Shown piece by piece: positions 26,161 to 35,710 of a stretch of 64,000 bases of DNA. The position numbers were made by a program, and so were the translations under genes. The stretch is from Bacillus sp. OK048 (GTDB taxonomy: Bacteria; Bacillota; Bacilli; Bacillales; Cytobacillaceae), in NCBI RefSeq assembly GCF_900103525.1, contig NZ_FNHN01000006.1:270948-334947 (forward strand), read 5' to 3'. The notes beneath the pieces were generated by a model. That model was not told the DNA's origin. It saw only the letters and a program-made list of their open reading frames with translations, and did not search any database. Numbering within the stretch: the stretch's first letter is position 1; the number at the start of each line of letters is the position of its first letter.

Positions 26161-28152
26161 TCAGGGTGCTTCCGCTTTTTTGATTTTTACCATGCTGTCA
26201 TAGAAATACGTACTGCCAATCTGGTCATTTGGTTGTGAAATTAATTGATTGATAGGATGATCACCAGCTTGATGAGCAAGGATGATCGTTTTGGGCAAAT
26301 GCGGATTAATTTTGGAAACACCTACGATTTTTCCCTGGTCATTATATACCTCAATTTTTTCCCGTTCTTTAATCCCATTCACTCGGGCAGCTTCAATGGA
26401 TAGTTCGATGCAGGATTCATCCTGCGGGCTATTAAGCCAATTTAACGATTCATACTGTGAATGTATTTTTAATAAAGATTGCGGAGTGATCAATTTATAT
26501 TCATTTGCTTTATCGAATCCAGCCTGGTCATGTGCCCTTTGATTAGCAGGTGAAAATAAGCGGAATTTGTTTCTGTCTTCACTCATTACCTTTGTGATAT
26601 CTTTTTTAAATGGCCGCTCCATGAGTTCTTCAAAACTTGAAAATGAATATAGCTCCATAATCTCCGGAGTCAGTTCTTCTTTAATCCAATCAATCGGTTC
26701 TTTGGAAGCTGGGAAATTTGAAAAGCCCGGTGACAGTTCGTTTAATTTTGTCGTTAACTCTCTGGCGATTTGAAGGTCACTTTTAGCTTCATAATAAGGC
26801 GGAATCGCCTTTTGATTGAACGATAACCAATAATGCCAATAGCCTACATTTAAGTCTTCTTCTTCAAAGTGCGTGGCAGCAGGCAGGACAATGTCTGATC
26901 TTTCTGCTGTCTTTGTCATGTACAGATCAACGGTAACAATTAATTCTATTTGCTGAAACAATTCATCCCAAGCGTTAAAATTTTGATCCTGGGTAATGTT
27001 TCTTGATGCAATCCATAGCAGCTTAAGAGGTGGGTCAGAAAGCAGCAGGGCATTTGCTGCATAATCACTAATATCCACTTCCCGTGAGGCTGGGATTGAC
27101 GGGTGCTCTGGCCCTTTATGATTGAGGAGTGCACATGGAAAATCCTCGACATCAAAATGCATATAGTAAAGTCCGCCATTTGGAATAAAAAGGTTCCCAG
27201 TGACTGCTGCGAGACTGTTGATGGCGCTAATGCTCTCACTTCCGCGTTTATTCCTCTGTACACCTAGCCCAGCCCAGGTAGCAATCGGTTTAGTCGTTCC
27301 GTATAACTCGCTAAGTTCCCTGAGTGCCTCGATGGAAACACCTGTCTGTCTACAGACCTCCTGAATCGATAAATGGTTTTCAAGATATTGTTTATACTCA
27401 AGCCAGCCTTCTGTTTGTTTTTCAAGGAACTGAATACAGTGTTGCTTTCTATTGATAACAAGTTTGGCAATGCCATGAGCAAGTAACTGATCTGTACCAG
27501 GATGAATTTGAATATAAAGATCGGCCTTTTGCGCCGTTTGCGAAAAAACAGGGTCAATGACGACGAGCTTTGCCCCTTGTTTACGAGCCTCATAGATAAA
27601 TTTCATCTGGTGCACATTCGTTATCGCTGGGTTTGCCCCCCAAAGAACAATCAGTTTTGCTCCTGCCATATCCTCAGGAATAGAGCTGTAATTCTCCCCG
27701 AAGGATCGATTCATGGCAAGCCTTCCTGTTAGTGCACAAGGATTGCCAATGGGCATGGTATGTGGTCCCATGCTGTTAAACATTCCTTCTGTCGCATAAT
27801 GAAGCAAACCGAGATTACCGGAATATTTATTGTAGCCACTTGCTAAATTAGAGCCATAGCGCTGATTCAGTTCAACCATTTTTGAAGCGATGATGGTGTA
27901 AGCCTCATCCCATGAAATCCGTTTCCAATTTCCAGAGCCTCTAGGGCTTTGAAGCATCGGATATTTAAGCCGGTTTGGACTATATACGTATTCTGTATAG
28001 GCATAACCCTTCGCGCAAAGCCGCCCCTTCGAATATCCATGATCAGGATCCCCGGTCACCTTGATCAGCTTCCCATTCTTAACATGTGAGAGGATGCCGC
28101 AGGTTCCATAGCAATTCCGTGGACAAGTATTACGATAGATAGCTTCTTTCAA
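26161..28152 (-). CDS. Molybdopterin-dependent oxidoreductase, cytoplasmic
   Basis: The 663-residue protein belongs to the DMSO reductase superfamily. It has an N-terminal 4Fe-4S site (CPRNCYGTCG followed by GRLCAKGYAY), the Mo-bisPGD domains (LKYPMLQSPRGSGNWKRISWDEAY, LIVLWGANPAITNVHQMKFI, DPVFSQTAQKADLYIQIHPGTDQLL) and the C-terminal cap. There is no Tat signal, so it should act in the cytoplasm. NPCALTGR lies near the usual Mo-ligand position, but I cannot assign the ligand with certainty. It follows a PucR-type regulator by 17 nt. Its last codons (KKAEAP, stop) derive from the adjacent repeat. Substrate unknown. Confidence 0.9.
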   Translation of the reverse strand: MKEAIYRNTCPRNCYGTCGILSHVKNGKLIKVTGDPDHGYSKGRLCAKGYAYTEYVYSPNRLKYPMLQSPRGSGNWKRISWDEAYTIIASKMVELNQRYGSNLASGYNKYSGNLGLLHYATEGMFNSMGPHTMPIGNPCALTGRLAMNRSFGENYSSIPEDMAGAKLIVLWGANPAITNVHQMKFIYEARKQGAKLVVIDPVFSQTAQKADLYIQIHPGTDQLLAHGIAKLVINRKQHCIQFLEKQTEGWLEYKQYLENHLSIQEVCRQTGVSIEALRELSELYGTTKPIATWAGLGVQRNKRGSESISAINSLAAVTGNLFIPNGGLYYMHFDVEDFPCALLNHKGPEHPSIPASREVDISDYAANALLLSDPPLKLLWIASRNITQDQNFNAWDELFQQIELIVTVDLYMTKTAERSDIVLPAATHFEEEDLNVGYWHYWLSFNQKAIPPYYEAKSDLQIARELTTKLNELSPGFSNFPASKEPIDWIKEELTPEIMELYSFSSFEELMERPFKKDITKVMSEDRNKFRLFSPANQRAHDQAGFDKANEYKLITPQSLLKIHSQYESLNWLNSPQDESCIELSIEAARVNGIKEREKIEVYNDQGKIVGVSKINPHLPKTIILAHQAGDHPINQLISQPNDQIGSTYFYDSMVKIKKAEAP

Positions 28153-28169
28153 GCTAACCCGCCTCCCGT

Positions 28170-29414
28170 TTACATTTTTCTTAGCTGCTTGATTTTTAAT
28201 GCGGCGGTTATATTTAGTTTGATGTTCAAATCATCCAACTTTACATTGAGTATTTCTTCGATTTTTTTCAAACGGTATCGTAAAGTATTTCTATGGAGGA
28301 ACAGGGCTTTTGAAGTCGCTGTCATATCGAATTGATTGGCGGCCAATCCTTCAAGTGTTTCCATTAATTGCGCGTTATTCGTTTCGTCATAAAGCAGCAA
28401 TTCCCCTAATGTCGCTTCGTAAAATTCTTTTAAATCTTGCAGGTCATGCTTATATAAGATTCTTTCCAAGCCTAAATCTGAAAAAAATGGAATCATCATC
28501 CCCATTAATTCCCCAAGCTCTAAAGCAACTTTAGCCTCCTGAAAGCTTCGAAATAAGTCGACAGGACTTGTGTACGTTTTTCCAATACCACAGGAAAGAG
28601 CCTGATCGGGATGGAGTGATTTCATCTGGTTGATGATCGAAGTGGAAAAACCTTCAATCGCAGCTCGATGGTTCTTTTGCTGATCATCCTCTAAAGGAAA
28701 AATCACAATCACTTGGCTTTTTCTTTTTAAAGTAATGGGCTTTATTCTTCCATCGATTAAGGTTCGCTCCACGATATAGAGTAGATGGTTGATCATTTGT
28801 TTGCCCGTCAAAATAGGATTAAAGTCGGTTAATGAAAAAACTAACACCGTATGTGGAAGGTGAAAATCCCAATTCCACACACTCCCATATTCATAAATAT
28901 CCTCTGGTTGTTTGAGATTTCCATAGAGTAAGTCGAATAAGAATGGTTCCTTGAACTTCATTTTCTCTTGTCGCTTTTCTAGTTTTCTATGAAGCTGAAT
29001 ACTAGCAAGTGATGCGGCAAATTCAAGTATGGATGAATAGGTTTCAGGTTTTTCCTTTTTACTTGGCAAAATAAATAAATAACCAAGCGTACTATTTCCC
29101 TGTGTAATCGGGGAAACAAGACCATATTCATCGGACATTGTTGTTGTAATTTGGCAACTAAAGGCTGTTACGCTTTCAATCAAATCCAATGGTTGAATAG
29201 CCAAAATGGTAGTAAGTACAGGAACCCCTGGAGGATAGGACGATGAAAGGATTTGATAGTAGGAATCGGTGATCAGAACAGGGAGAGAGAGAAGGCTGCA
29301 CAGTTTGTTTGCTAGTTGTGCGGTGTCTTCTGTTGTAGTAGAAAGCAATTGATGTACAAAGTTTGGGACAATCATCGATTCATTCATAGTCCCCATCCTT
29401 TCTATCATACTCAT
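28170..29414 (-). CDS. PucR/CdaR-family transcriptional regulator
   Basis: The 414-residue protein has an N-terminal sensory region, a GGDEF-like middle part and the C-terminal PucR helix-turn-helix (MTATSKALFLHRNTLRYRLKKIEEILN). PucR-type proteins activate catabolic genes such as purine or sugar-acid pathways. It is followed directly by the molybdopterin enzyme gene and is divergent from the radical SAM-dms operon, so it may control both. The start is uncertain: ATG 29414 has AAGGTAAC upstream, while ATG 29387 (MNESMIVPNF) has AAAGGATGG. Confidence 0.88.
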   Translation of the reverse strand: MSMIERMGTMNESMIVPNFVHQLLSTTTEDTAQLANKLCSLLSLPVLITDSYYQILSSSYPPGVPVLTTILAIQPLDLIESVTAFSCQITTTMSDEYGLVSPITQGNSTLGYLFILPSKKEKPETYSSILEFAASLASIQLHRKLEKRQEKMKFKEPFLFDLLYGNLKQPEDIYEYGSVWNWDFHLPHTVLVFSLTDFNPILTGKQMINHLLYIVERTLIDGRIKPITLKRKSQVIVIFPLEDDQQKNHRAAIEGFSTSIINQMKSLHPDQALSCGIGKTYTSPVDLFRSFQEAKVALELGELMGMMIPFFSDLGLERILYKHDLQDLKEFYEATLGELLLYDETNNAQLMETLEGLAANQFDMTATSKALFLHRNTLRYRLKKIEEILNVKLDDLNIKLNITAALKIKQLRKM

Positions 29415-29571
29415 GATTGTTACCTTAATGGTATCTCATTTACGAAGGAAGAACAATGAATGTCACAGGATCGTAAAATCCTCATGTCCGCGACGCACAA
29501 AAAAAGACAGGATTTTTCGTTCACCGGGGACATATCAATCAATTCATTATCCTTTTATACTAAAAGTAGTA

Positions 29572-29587
29572 AGTGAAATGATTCACA
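29572..29587. promoter_or_regulatory. FNR/CRP-type palindrome AGTGA-N6-TCACA
   Basis: AGTGA AATGAT TCACA matches the TGTGA-N6-TCACA type of site with one change. It lies between the divergent regulator and radical SAM genes, ending 25 nt before ATG 29613. That is too close to the start for a classical activating site, so repression or coincidence is possible. Confidence 0.35.
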
Positions 29588-29612
29588 AGGAGCGAAAAGA
29601 AAGGTGGATAAG

Positions 29613-30932
29613 ATGAAGACTCTCATGAATGAAAAAGAGAAGATAGTGAACAATCCATCATTATATAACTATACAACGATCTACCAAAATATTGAACAAG
29701 CCACCATCAATCAAATTGAAACATTCGGTCTGCCTTTTGAGGATCGGAAAAATGAAAAGGATTTAGAACTGCAAATTCAAAATCTTAAAGCTGATGGAGC
29801 TACGTTTAGAAATAATGGAAAAAGTGTTTTATCGAATCAAAAAATTTCGAGTGCTTGTGAAGCATGTCAAAAAGGCAGTGGCAGCTATACCAGTTTTGTT
29901 TCATTAAAATGCCACCGGGATTGCTATTTCTGTTTTAACAAAAATCAGGATAACTACCAATTTTATTTGCAGAACCAAAAAAATGTGAATCAGGAGCTGC
30001 AATCTTTGTTTGACCAAAACATCGGGCTTACACATCTTGCCTTAACTGGCGGGGAGCCATTGTTACATCCAGATGAAACAATGGCATTTTTCCAGACAGC
30101 AAAGAAATTGTTTCCTAGAGCCCACACGAGGTTGTATACAGCAGGGGACCTATTAACAGAAAAGGTTCTTCAAGGTTTAAGTGACGCCGGTTTGAAGGAG
30201 ATTCGCTTCAGTATTAAGTTAGAAGATTCCCAGCAAAAAAGGAACCATATCCTTGGAAAAATTTCGTTAGCGAAAAACTATATTCCGAATGTACTAGTGG
30301 AAATGCCAGTGATTCCAGGAACAGGCGATGAAATGAAGAAGCTGCTCCTTGATTTAGAAGACCTTGAAATCTTTGGGATTAACTTACTAGAATTTTGCTT
30401 CCCGCTTGAAAATGCCGAAGCCTTCCGCGAAAAAGGCTTTAAACTAAAAAATCCCCCTTATGATGTCTACTACAACTTTTGGTATGCGGGGGGACTGGCA
30501 GTGGCTGAAAGTGAGAAGCTTTGTCTTGAATTGGTTCAATATGCGCTGGAGAAGAAGTTAAAACTAGGTGTCCATTATTGCTCACTAGAAAATAAATTTA
30601 CTGGGCAAATCTATCAACAAAACCATGATCAAATCATGGACGAAACCTATCATTTTTCTACTGTTGATTATTACTTCAAAACAGCGAAGGTATTCGGACG
30701 TGATCAGCGAAAAGTTGTAAAGGTTTTGGAACGTAAAGGAGTTCCGTATCGTTCGAATGCGGATTATGATTACGTCCAGTTTCCCATTAAGGCGATACCG
30801 CAATTAAAAGAGAAGGATGTAAAGATTCTTATTTCTTCAAATGTTGTGGAAGTGGATCGTGGTCAGCAAACCATTCGCGAAGTCCATCTTGATTGGACAA
30901 AACCAACAGAATTTATCCTTGAAAGTATGTAA
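29613..30932 (+). CDS. Radical SAM protein associated with the dms operon
   Basis: The 439-residue protein has the radical SAM signature CHRDCYFC (Cys100, Cys104, Cys107) and the SAM-binding GGEP motif (LALTGGEPLLHPDE). Two further cysteines (CEAC, Cys82 and Cys85) precede the signature and could bind an additional cluster or zinc. ATG 29613 is preferred because AAAGGTGG lies 6 nt upstream. GTG 29604 overlaps that site. It is the first gene of a five-gene operon (TorD-like, DmsA, DmsB, DmsC-like) with 19 nt to the next gene. Its function is unknown. Activation or modification of the reductase, or of its substrate, is inferred only from context. Confidence 0.88.
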   Translation: MKTLMNEKEKIVNNPSLYNYTTIYQNIEQATINQIETFGLPFEDRKNEKDLELQIQNLKADGATFRNNGKSVLSNQKISSACEACQKGSGSYTSFVSLKCHRDCYFCFNKNQDNYQFYLQNQKNVNQELQSLFDQNIGLTHLALTGGEPLLHPDETMAFFQTAKKLFPRAHTRLYTAGDLLTEKVLQGLSDAGLKEIRFSIKLEDSQQKRNHILGKISLAKNYIPNVLVEMPVIPGTGDEMKKLLLDLEDLEIFGINLLEFCFPLENAEAFREKGFKLKNPPYDVYYNFWYAGGLAVAESEKLCLELVQYALEKKLKLGVHYCSLENKFTGQIYQQNHDQIMDETYHFSTVDYYFKTAKVFGRDQRKVVKVLERKGVPYRSNADYDYVQFPIKAIPQLKEKDVKILISSNVVEVDRGQQTIREVHLDWTKPTEFILESM

Positions 30933-30951
30933 CAAGAAGGGGTGTGCACAG

Positions 30952-31674
30952 ATGGAAACAACAAAACCAGCAATAACCATCGAAGATGTAGTGGATATTT
31001 TTTATGCAAGGGAATTTGCTTATGACATTTTAAGGAGATTCTTTATTGAAGAGCCGCCGCGGGAGTATGTAAAGCTGTTTATTCAAAACAACATGATCGA
31101 TTTATTTCCTTTTAAAGAGGAGTCAGACGGGATTCGAGCTAGTGTTAATAAAATTAAAGACTATTTAGCCGTTTTTAATCCAGGAATGATTGAAAAACAT
31201 TATGAAGATTTACATTGGGATTACACGAAAATGTTTATTGGTCCATTTGAAGTACAGGCATCCCCGTGGGAATCTGTCTATGTCCGGAAAGACAAATTAC
31301 TATTTCAACAGACAACGATGGATGTGAGGAAGCTTTACAACAAATACGGCTTTCGAGCTGGTGATTATAATATCGAAGCCGATGATCATATCGGACTGGA
31401 ACTAGATTTTCTTTATCACTTAAATCGATTAGGCATTGAGTCAGCAGAGTCAAAGTCAGAAACAGCCATTCAGGAGATTGTTTATTTACTAAAGGAACAA
31501 AAGCAGTTTATCAACGAGCATTTAGGGAAATTTGTTCCGGAGCTGGCAAATCTGGTTCAGGAGCATGCAGAAACTGACTTTTACCGAGGGTTGGCAACAC
31601 TCTTGCAACACTATTTAACTATTGATTCAAAGGTTCTAACAGAACTATTGAATATAGAATTGATCCAAAAGTAA
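30952..31674 (+). CDS. TorD/DmsD-family maturation chaperone
   Basis: The 240-residue, helix-rich protein fits TorD-type chaperones, which bind the Tat signal of molybdoenzymes and aid cofactor insertion before export. The family-typical region is DLHWDYTKMFIGPFEVQASPWESVY, followed by YNKYGFRAGDYNIEADDHIGLELDFLYHL. I start at ATG 30952, which has AAGGGGTG upstream. A longer frame to 30841 overlaps the radical SAM gene and lacks support. It lies 18 nt before the Tat-exported DmsA-like subunit, its likely client. Confidence 0.92.
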   Translation: METTKPAITIEDVVDIFYAREFAYDILRRFFIEEPPREYVKLFIQNNMIDLFPFKEESDGIRASVNKIKDYLAVFNPGMIEKHYEDLHWDYTKMFIGPFEVQASPWESVYVRKDKLLFQQTTMDVRKLYNKYGFRAGDYNIEADDHIGLELDFLYHLNRLGIESAESKSETAIQEIVYLLKEQKQFINEHLGKFVPELANLVQEHAETDFYRGLATLLQHYLTIDSKVLTELLNIELIQK

Positions 31675-31692
31675 GGACGAGGAGGTTCAAAA

Positions 31693-34266
31693 ATGTTGGA
31701 TCTAGTGCAAAAAATCAAAGACTTTAAAATGACAAGAAGATCATTTATCGGGTGGACGAGTGCAGCGGCAGCTACTGCTGTGATTCCGGTTTCTAGAGGT
31801 TTGGTGGTAAAAGCGGAAACAGGTACTGGGACAGACGATAAAAATGGCGAGGGAATATGGAAGGCTGCAGCATGCTGGCACAATTGTGGCGGCCGTTGCG
31901 TGAACAAAGTTCTTGTTCAAGATGGCGTGGTGATCCGCCAAAAAACGGATGACACGCATCCTGACAGCCCTGATTTCCCACAACAAAGAGGATGCCTGCG
32001 TGGACGTTCTCAGCGCCATCAAGTATTTGGTCCCGACCGTTTAAAATACCCGATGAAGAGAAAAAACTGGGCAGTTGGCGGAGGTAAAAAAGAGCTTCGT
32101 GGTAAGGACCAGTGGGTTAGAATCTCTTGGGATGAAGCACTTGATATTGTATCAAGCGAGATTACGAGAATCTCAAAAAAATATGGTAATGAAGCTCTTT
32201 GGGCAACCGGTGCAGGTCAAATTACCAAGGTATTATCCTTAAATGGAGGCTGTACAACAGACTATGGAACCACCTCTTGGGGGGCTTGGTACTGGGCGCC
32301 AACGATGATGGGTGTAGCAGAGGGCTGGACCGATCTTGGTATCAACGACCGTATCGATCTTAGAAATTCACAATTAATCGTTCTATGGGGAGAAAATCCA
32401 GCATGGAGCAGCCCTGGTAGTCCTACTTACAACTTTATGCAGGCAAAAAAGGCTGGGGCAAGGTTTATCTCCATTGATCCATCCTATACAGAATCAGCAA
32501 GAACTTTCCAAGCGGATTGGGTTCCTGTTCGACCTGGAACCGACCATGCATTGGCGCTAGGTATTATGAATGCTTTATTGGATGAGGATGACCAGCTTAC
32601 GAATCCACTTATTGATTGGGAATTCTTGCATCGTTATACAGTGGGATTTGATGCTGAACATATGCCAGAAGGAGCAGATCAAAAGGAAAACTTTAAGGAT
32701 TATCTGCTTGGAACCTATGACAATCAGCCGAAAACACCTGAATGGGCAGCAGAAATTTGTGGTGTAGAACCAACGAGAATTCGTGAATTGGCCCGCCAAA
32801 TTGGCTCAACAAACAGAGTGGCGTTGTTAACTGGCTGGGGACCGGCACGGATTAATGATGGCGAAGGCTGGGTTCAAGCCTTTTCGACACTTGGTATGAT
32901 GACAGGACATATGGGCCGTTCAGGAAGTATGACAGGTGTTAGCTGCCATCGGGCTGCCGGTAATGGCGGACCATGGTTAGTGAAAGCAGGAACTGATGGC
33001 TATCTATCTGTTAAGAATCCTGTGACCAATTTGTTGAATCATAATGAAATCTTCACAGCTGTTTTAGATGGTAAGTTTCATCAAAAGGGTGAAGGGGAGC
33101 GCAAGGCTAATATTCAATTAATCTATCACCAATTTAACGCTACGCTTCAGACCCGCGGTGCGATGAAAATGGGAATTGAAGCACATAAAAAGGTTGAATT
33201 TGTCGTTTCTCATGCGTATGTCTTAACCACCAATGCAAAATATTCGGATGTGGTTCTGCCTGTAACGACAGAGTGGGAAACAGAAGGCGGAATGCTCCAG
33301 GGCAATCGTGAAATGTATATTGTCTATTCCAACATTACCGCTCCGTTATACGAAGCGAAGAGCGATGTGCAAATAGCAAAAGAATTGGCAGCAAAACTCG
33401 GCTTAGATTCTAAGCTGCTTTATCCTATTAGTGAAAAACAAGCATTCTTTAATAAACTAGCAACAAGTAAGGTGATTGCAGAGAATGGAGTCGATTATGA
33501 GCCATTAGTGACGATTACCGCACAAGACATTAAAGAGTGGGGCGTGGTTGGTACACCGCAGCAAGGAAGAATCGGGTTAAAAGAGTTAATCGATCAAGGT
33601 GTCTATCAGGTCCAACGCAAACCTGGTGACAATTTCGGCTTTATTGCTTATAAAGACTTTATTGAAAACCCTGAAGGCAAACCATTGAAAACACCAAGTG
33701 GGAAATTTGAAATCCATTGTAAAACGATTCATGAAGAGTCCAAGGGCGGCTGGACCGAAATCGCCCCGATTCCAAAATATGTACCAAAAACAAAGGGATT
33801 TGAAGATACTTTTGAAGATTGGGAGTCCAAAAAGAAAGGAAAATATCCTTTCCAAGTCTATAACCCACACTATCTAAGACGTTCTCATAGTACCTTTGAT
33901 AATGTCCAACAGCTGCGAGAAGCATGGCCAAATCCAGTGTTTATCAATAAAAGTGATGGTAAGCGTCTGGGAATTAAAGAGGGAGATACCGTGCTTCTAT
34001 TCAATGAATACGGTAAAACCTTACGTCCTGCTCACTTGACCGAAACAATGACACCAGGGGTTGTTGCACTGCCGCATGGCGCTTGGGTGGAATTGGATGA
34101 AAAAGAAGAAATCGATAAAGCAGGAGCAGATAATATGTTAACAGGACCCATTGCGACCGGTCTTGGAACATCTGGATGGAATACAGCCGTTTGTAACATC
34201 AAAAAATGGGATGGCGAACCTCTGAAGGAAGATGTTAAGTGGGATCAGCGCATCATTAAATTTTAA
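31693..34266 (+). CDS. dmsA: Tat-exported DMSO reductase-type catalytic subunit (DmsA-like)
   Basis: This 857-residue molybdopterin enzyme is the catalytic subunit of an anaerobic S- or N-oxide reductase. It has a twin-arginine signal (MTRRSFIGWTSAAAA), a 4Fe-4S site (CWHNCGGRCVNK and a later GCLRGRSQRH), and DmsA-like segments such as PDRLKYPMKR, RISWDEALDIV and WVPVRPGTDHALALG. The Ser in DYGTTSWGA aligns with the DmsA Mo ligand region. A GAGGAGG site precedes the ATG. It is followed by FeS and anchor subunits, so the enzyme should take electrons from quinol outside the membrane. The exact substrate is not readable. Confidence 0.92.
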   Translation: MLDLVQKIKDFKMTRRSFIGWTSAAAATAVIPVSRGLVVKAETGTGTDDKNGEGIWKAAACWHNCGGRCVNKVLVQDGVVIRQKTDDTHPDSPDFPQQRGCLRGRSQRHQVFGPDRLKYPMKRKNWAVGGGKKELRGKDQWVRISWDEALDIVSSEITRISKKYGNEALWATGAGQITKVLSLNGGCTTDYGTTSWGAWYWAPTMMGVAEGWTDLGINDRIDLRNSQLIVLWGENPAWSSPGSPTYNFMQAKKAGARFISIDPSYTESARTFQADWVPVRPGTDHALALGIMNALLDEDDQLTNPLIDWEFLHRYTVGFDAEHMPEGADQKENFKDYLLGTYDNQPKTPEWAAEICGVEPTRIRELARQIGSTNRVALLTGWGPARINDGEGWVQAFSTLGMMTGHMGRSGSMTGVSCHRAAGNGGPWLVKAGTDGYLSVKNPVTNLLNHNEIFTAVLDGKFHQKGEGERKANIQLIYHQFNATLQTRGAMKMGIEAHKKVEFVVSHAYVLTTNAKYSDVVLPVTTEWETEGGMLQGNREMYIVYSNITAPLYEAKSDVQIAKELAAKLGLDSKLLYPISEKQAFFNKLATSKVIAENGVDYEPLVTITAQDIKEWGVVGTPQQGRIGLKELIDQGVYQVQRKPGDNFGFIAYKDFIENPEGKPLKTPSGKFEIHCKTIHEESKGGWTEIAPIPKYVPKTKGFEDTFEDWESKKKGKYPFQVYNPHYLRRSHSTFDNVQQLREAWPNPVFINKSDGKRLGIKEGDTVLLFNEYGKTLRPAHLTETMTPGVVALPHGAWVELDEKEEIDKAGADNMLTGPIATGLGTSGWNTAVCNIKKWDGEPLKEDVKWDQRIIKF

Positions 34267-34285
34267 AAAGAAGGAGGTTTGACCC

Positions 34286-34831
34286 ATGGTGCAAATGGGA
34301 TTTTATATAAACGTTGCAGAATGTATCGGTTGTAAAACATGTACCGTTTCCTGTAAGGATAAAAACTCTTTAGAAGTGGGAAGAAACTACCGTAGAGTCT
34401 ATGATTTTGAAGAAGGTAGTTTTCCAAAGCCGACGCTTTATCATCTTTCGATTTCGTGCAATCACTGTGACGAACCAGCATGCGTCCAAGGATGTCCAAC
34501 GGGTGGGATGTTTAAGCGAGAAAGTGATGGAGTGGTCCTTGTAGATCATACGAAATGTATTGGCTGCAAGTATTGTGAGTGGAACTGTCCATACGGGGCA
34601 CCACAATATAATGAAGAACTCGGCAAAATGACAAAGTGTGATACGTGCTACGACTTAAGGGAGAACGGTGAAGACCCTGTTTGTGTATCTTCATGTGTCA
34701 TGCGTGCCATTGAGTTCGGACCGATTGATGAATTGCGTGCCAAACATGGTGCCAATGCGGATATCAGAGGTTTACCGAGCTCATCCATCACAAAACCAAA
34801 TTTGGTTATTGGTGGAGCAAACAACATCTAA
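34286..34831 (+). CDS. dmsB: DMSO reductase-type iron-sulfur subunit (DmsB-like)
   Basis: The 181-residue protein passes electrons between the membrane anchor and catalytic subunit through four 4Fe-4S clusters. Cysteine groups are CIGCKTCTVSC, CNHCDEPACVQGCP, CIGCKYCEWNCPYGAP and CDTCYDL...CVSSC. There is no Tat signal, so it would be exported with the DmsA-like subunit, as in E. coli. An AAGGAGG site precedes the ATG. It is a paralogue of the 25293-25832 protein across the divergent regulator region. Confidence 0.95.
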   Translation: MVQMGFYINVAECIGCKTCTVSCKDKNSLEVGRNYRRVYDFEEGSFPKPTLYHLSISCNHCDEPACVQGCPTGGMFKRESDGVVLVDHTKCIGCKYCEWNCPYGAPQYNEELGKMTKCDTCYDLRENGEDPVCVSSCVMRAIEFGPIDELRAKHGANADIRGLPSSSITKPNLVIGGANNI

Positions 34832-34846
34832 TAAGGAGGGATTCCA

Positions 34847-35680
34847 ATGCATGAATGGCCATTATTACTATTTACCGTAACGATTCCTGCTGCAGTGGGA
34901 AGTGTGCTCTTTCTATGGTTGATCCATGGGAAAATCACAAAATCTGGCGGAAATAGTGTAAATATGATGAAATTACCGCTGCTAGTCACTGTGGTGGTAT
35001 CGTTTATTGGGTTAATTGCTTCATTTTTTCACCTTGGCAGTCCGGAAAATGCCTTTAATGTCTTACGAGGATTTGGACGATCATGGATGAGTAACGAAAT
35101 TGTTTTTACCGGTGCCTTTATTGCGCTTGTCTGTTTAACAACTGGTTTGCTGTTCGTTCAAAAGAAAGTCCATCCTATTCTTTTGCTTATCACAGGCCTT
35201 ATTGGATTGGTTGATATCTATTGCATGGCTTCCGCGTATGCTGTCACCCGAGTTAATGGGTGGGATCATTTGAATACCTATGTTGTCTTCTATGGTACTG
35301 CTTTTTCACTCGGACCGGTTCTTGGGGCAAGCTTGATGCTTCGGACAATCAAAGCAGATCAAATGAAGAAGGTCGTCAAATGGGCATTTCTCATCGGTAT
35401 ATTCGGCGTGGCTATACAGGTAATCGGTGCAGCGATGTTTGCTGGCTATACACCTGAAATTCAACTGATCACGGGTGAAAGTGCTGCTGCCAAGCTAGAA
35501 TCATATTCTGGGATGATTGGTTTCCGATGGGCAATTGAAATGCTCGGTCTTGGAGTAATGGGCTATCTTTCATTATCTTCAAAACCAAAAGTCAGCTACT
35601 CCCTTGTCTACGCTGCGTTGCTTGTATTTGTGGCGGCAGAAGGTATGAGCAGATATGTATTTTATGTTTTAGGTGCTTAA
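34847..35680 (+). CDS. dmsC: DMSO reductase-type membrane anchor (DmsC-like)
   Basis: The 277-residue protein has eight hydrophobic helices and matches the DmsC anchor family (EWPLLLFTVTIPAAVGSVLF, SFFHLGSPENAFNVLRGFGRSWMSNEI). The anchor binds and oxidises menaquinol and holds the catalytic and FeS subunits at the membrane. A TAAGGAGGG site precedes the ATG. It is the last gene of the operon and is followed by a strong terminator. Confidence 0.93.
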   Translation: MHEWPLLLFTVTIPAAVGSVLFLWLIHGKITKSGGNSVNMMKLPLLVTVVVSFIGLIASFFHLGSPENAFNVLRGFGRSWMSNEIVFTGAFIALVCLTTGLLFVQKKVHPILLLITGLIGLVDIYCMASAYAVTRVNGWDHLNTYVVFYGTAFSLGPVLGASLMLRTIKADQMKKVVKWAFLIGIFGVAIQVIGAAMFAGYTPEIQLITGESAAAKLESYSGMIGFRWAIEMLGLGVMGYLSLSSKPKVSYSLVYAALLVFVAAEGMSRYVFYVLGA

Positions 35681-35710
35681 TAACGGTTGAGGTAATTCAA
35701 TCGCATAATC

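Noticed and set aside
30841..30951. Extension of the TorD-like gene into the radical SAM gene
   Set aside because: It is out of frame with the radical SAM gene, unrelated to TorD proteins, and ATG 30952 has its own AAGGGGTG site.
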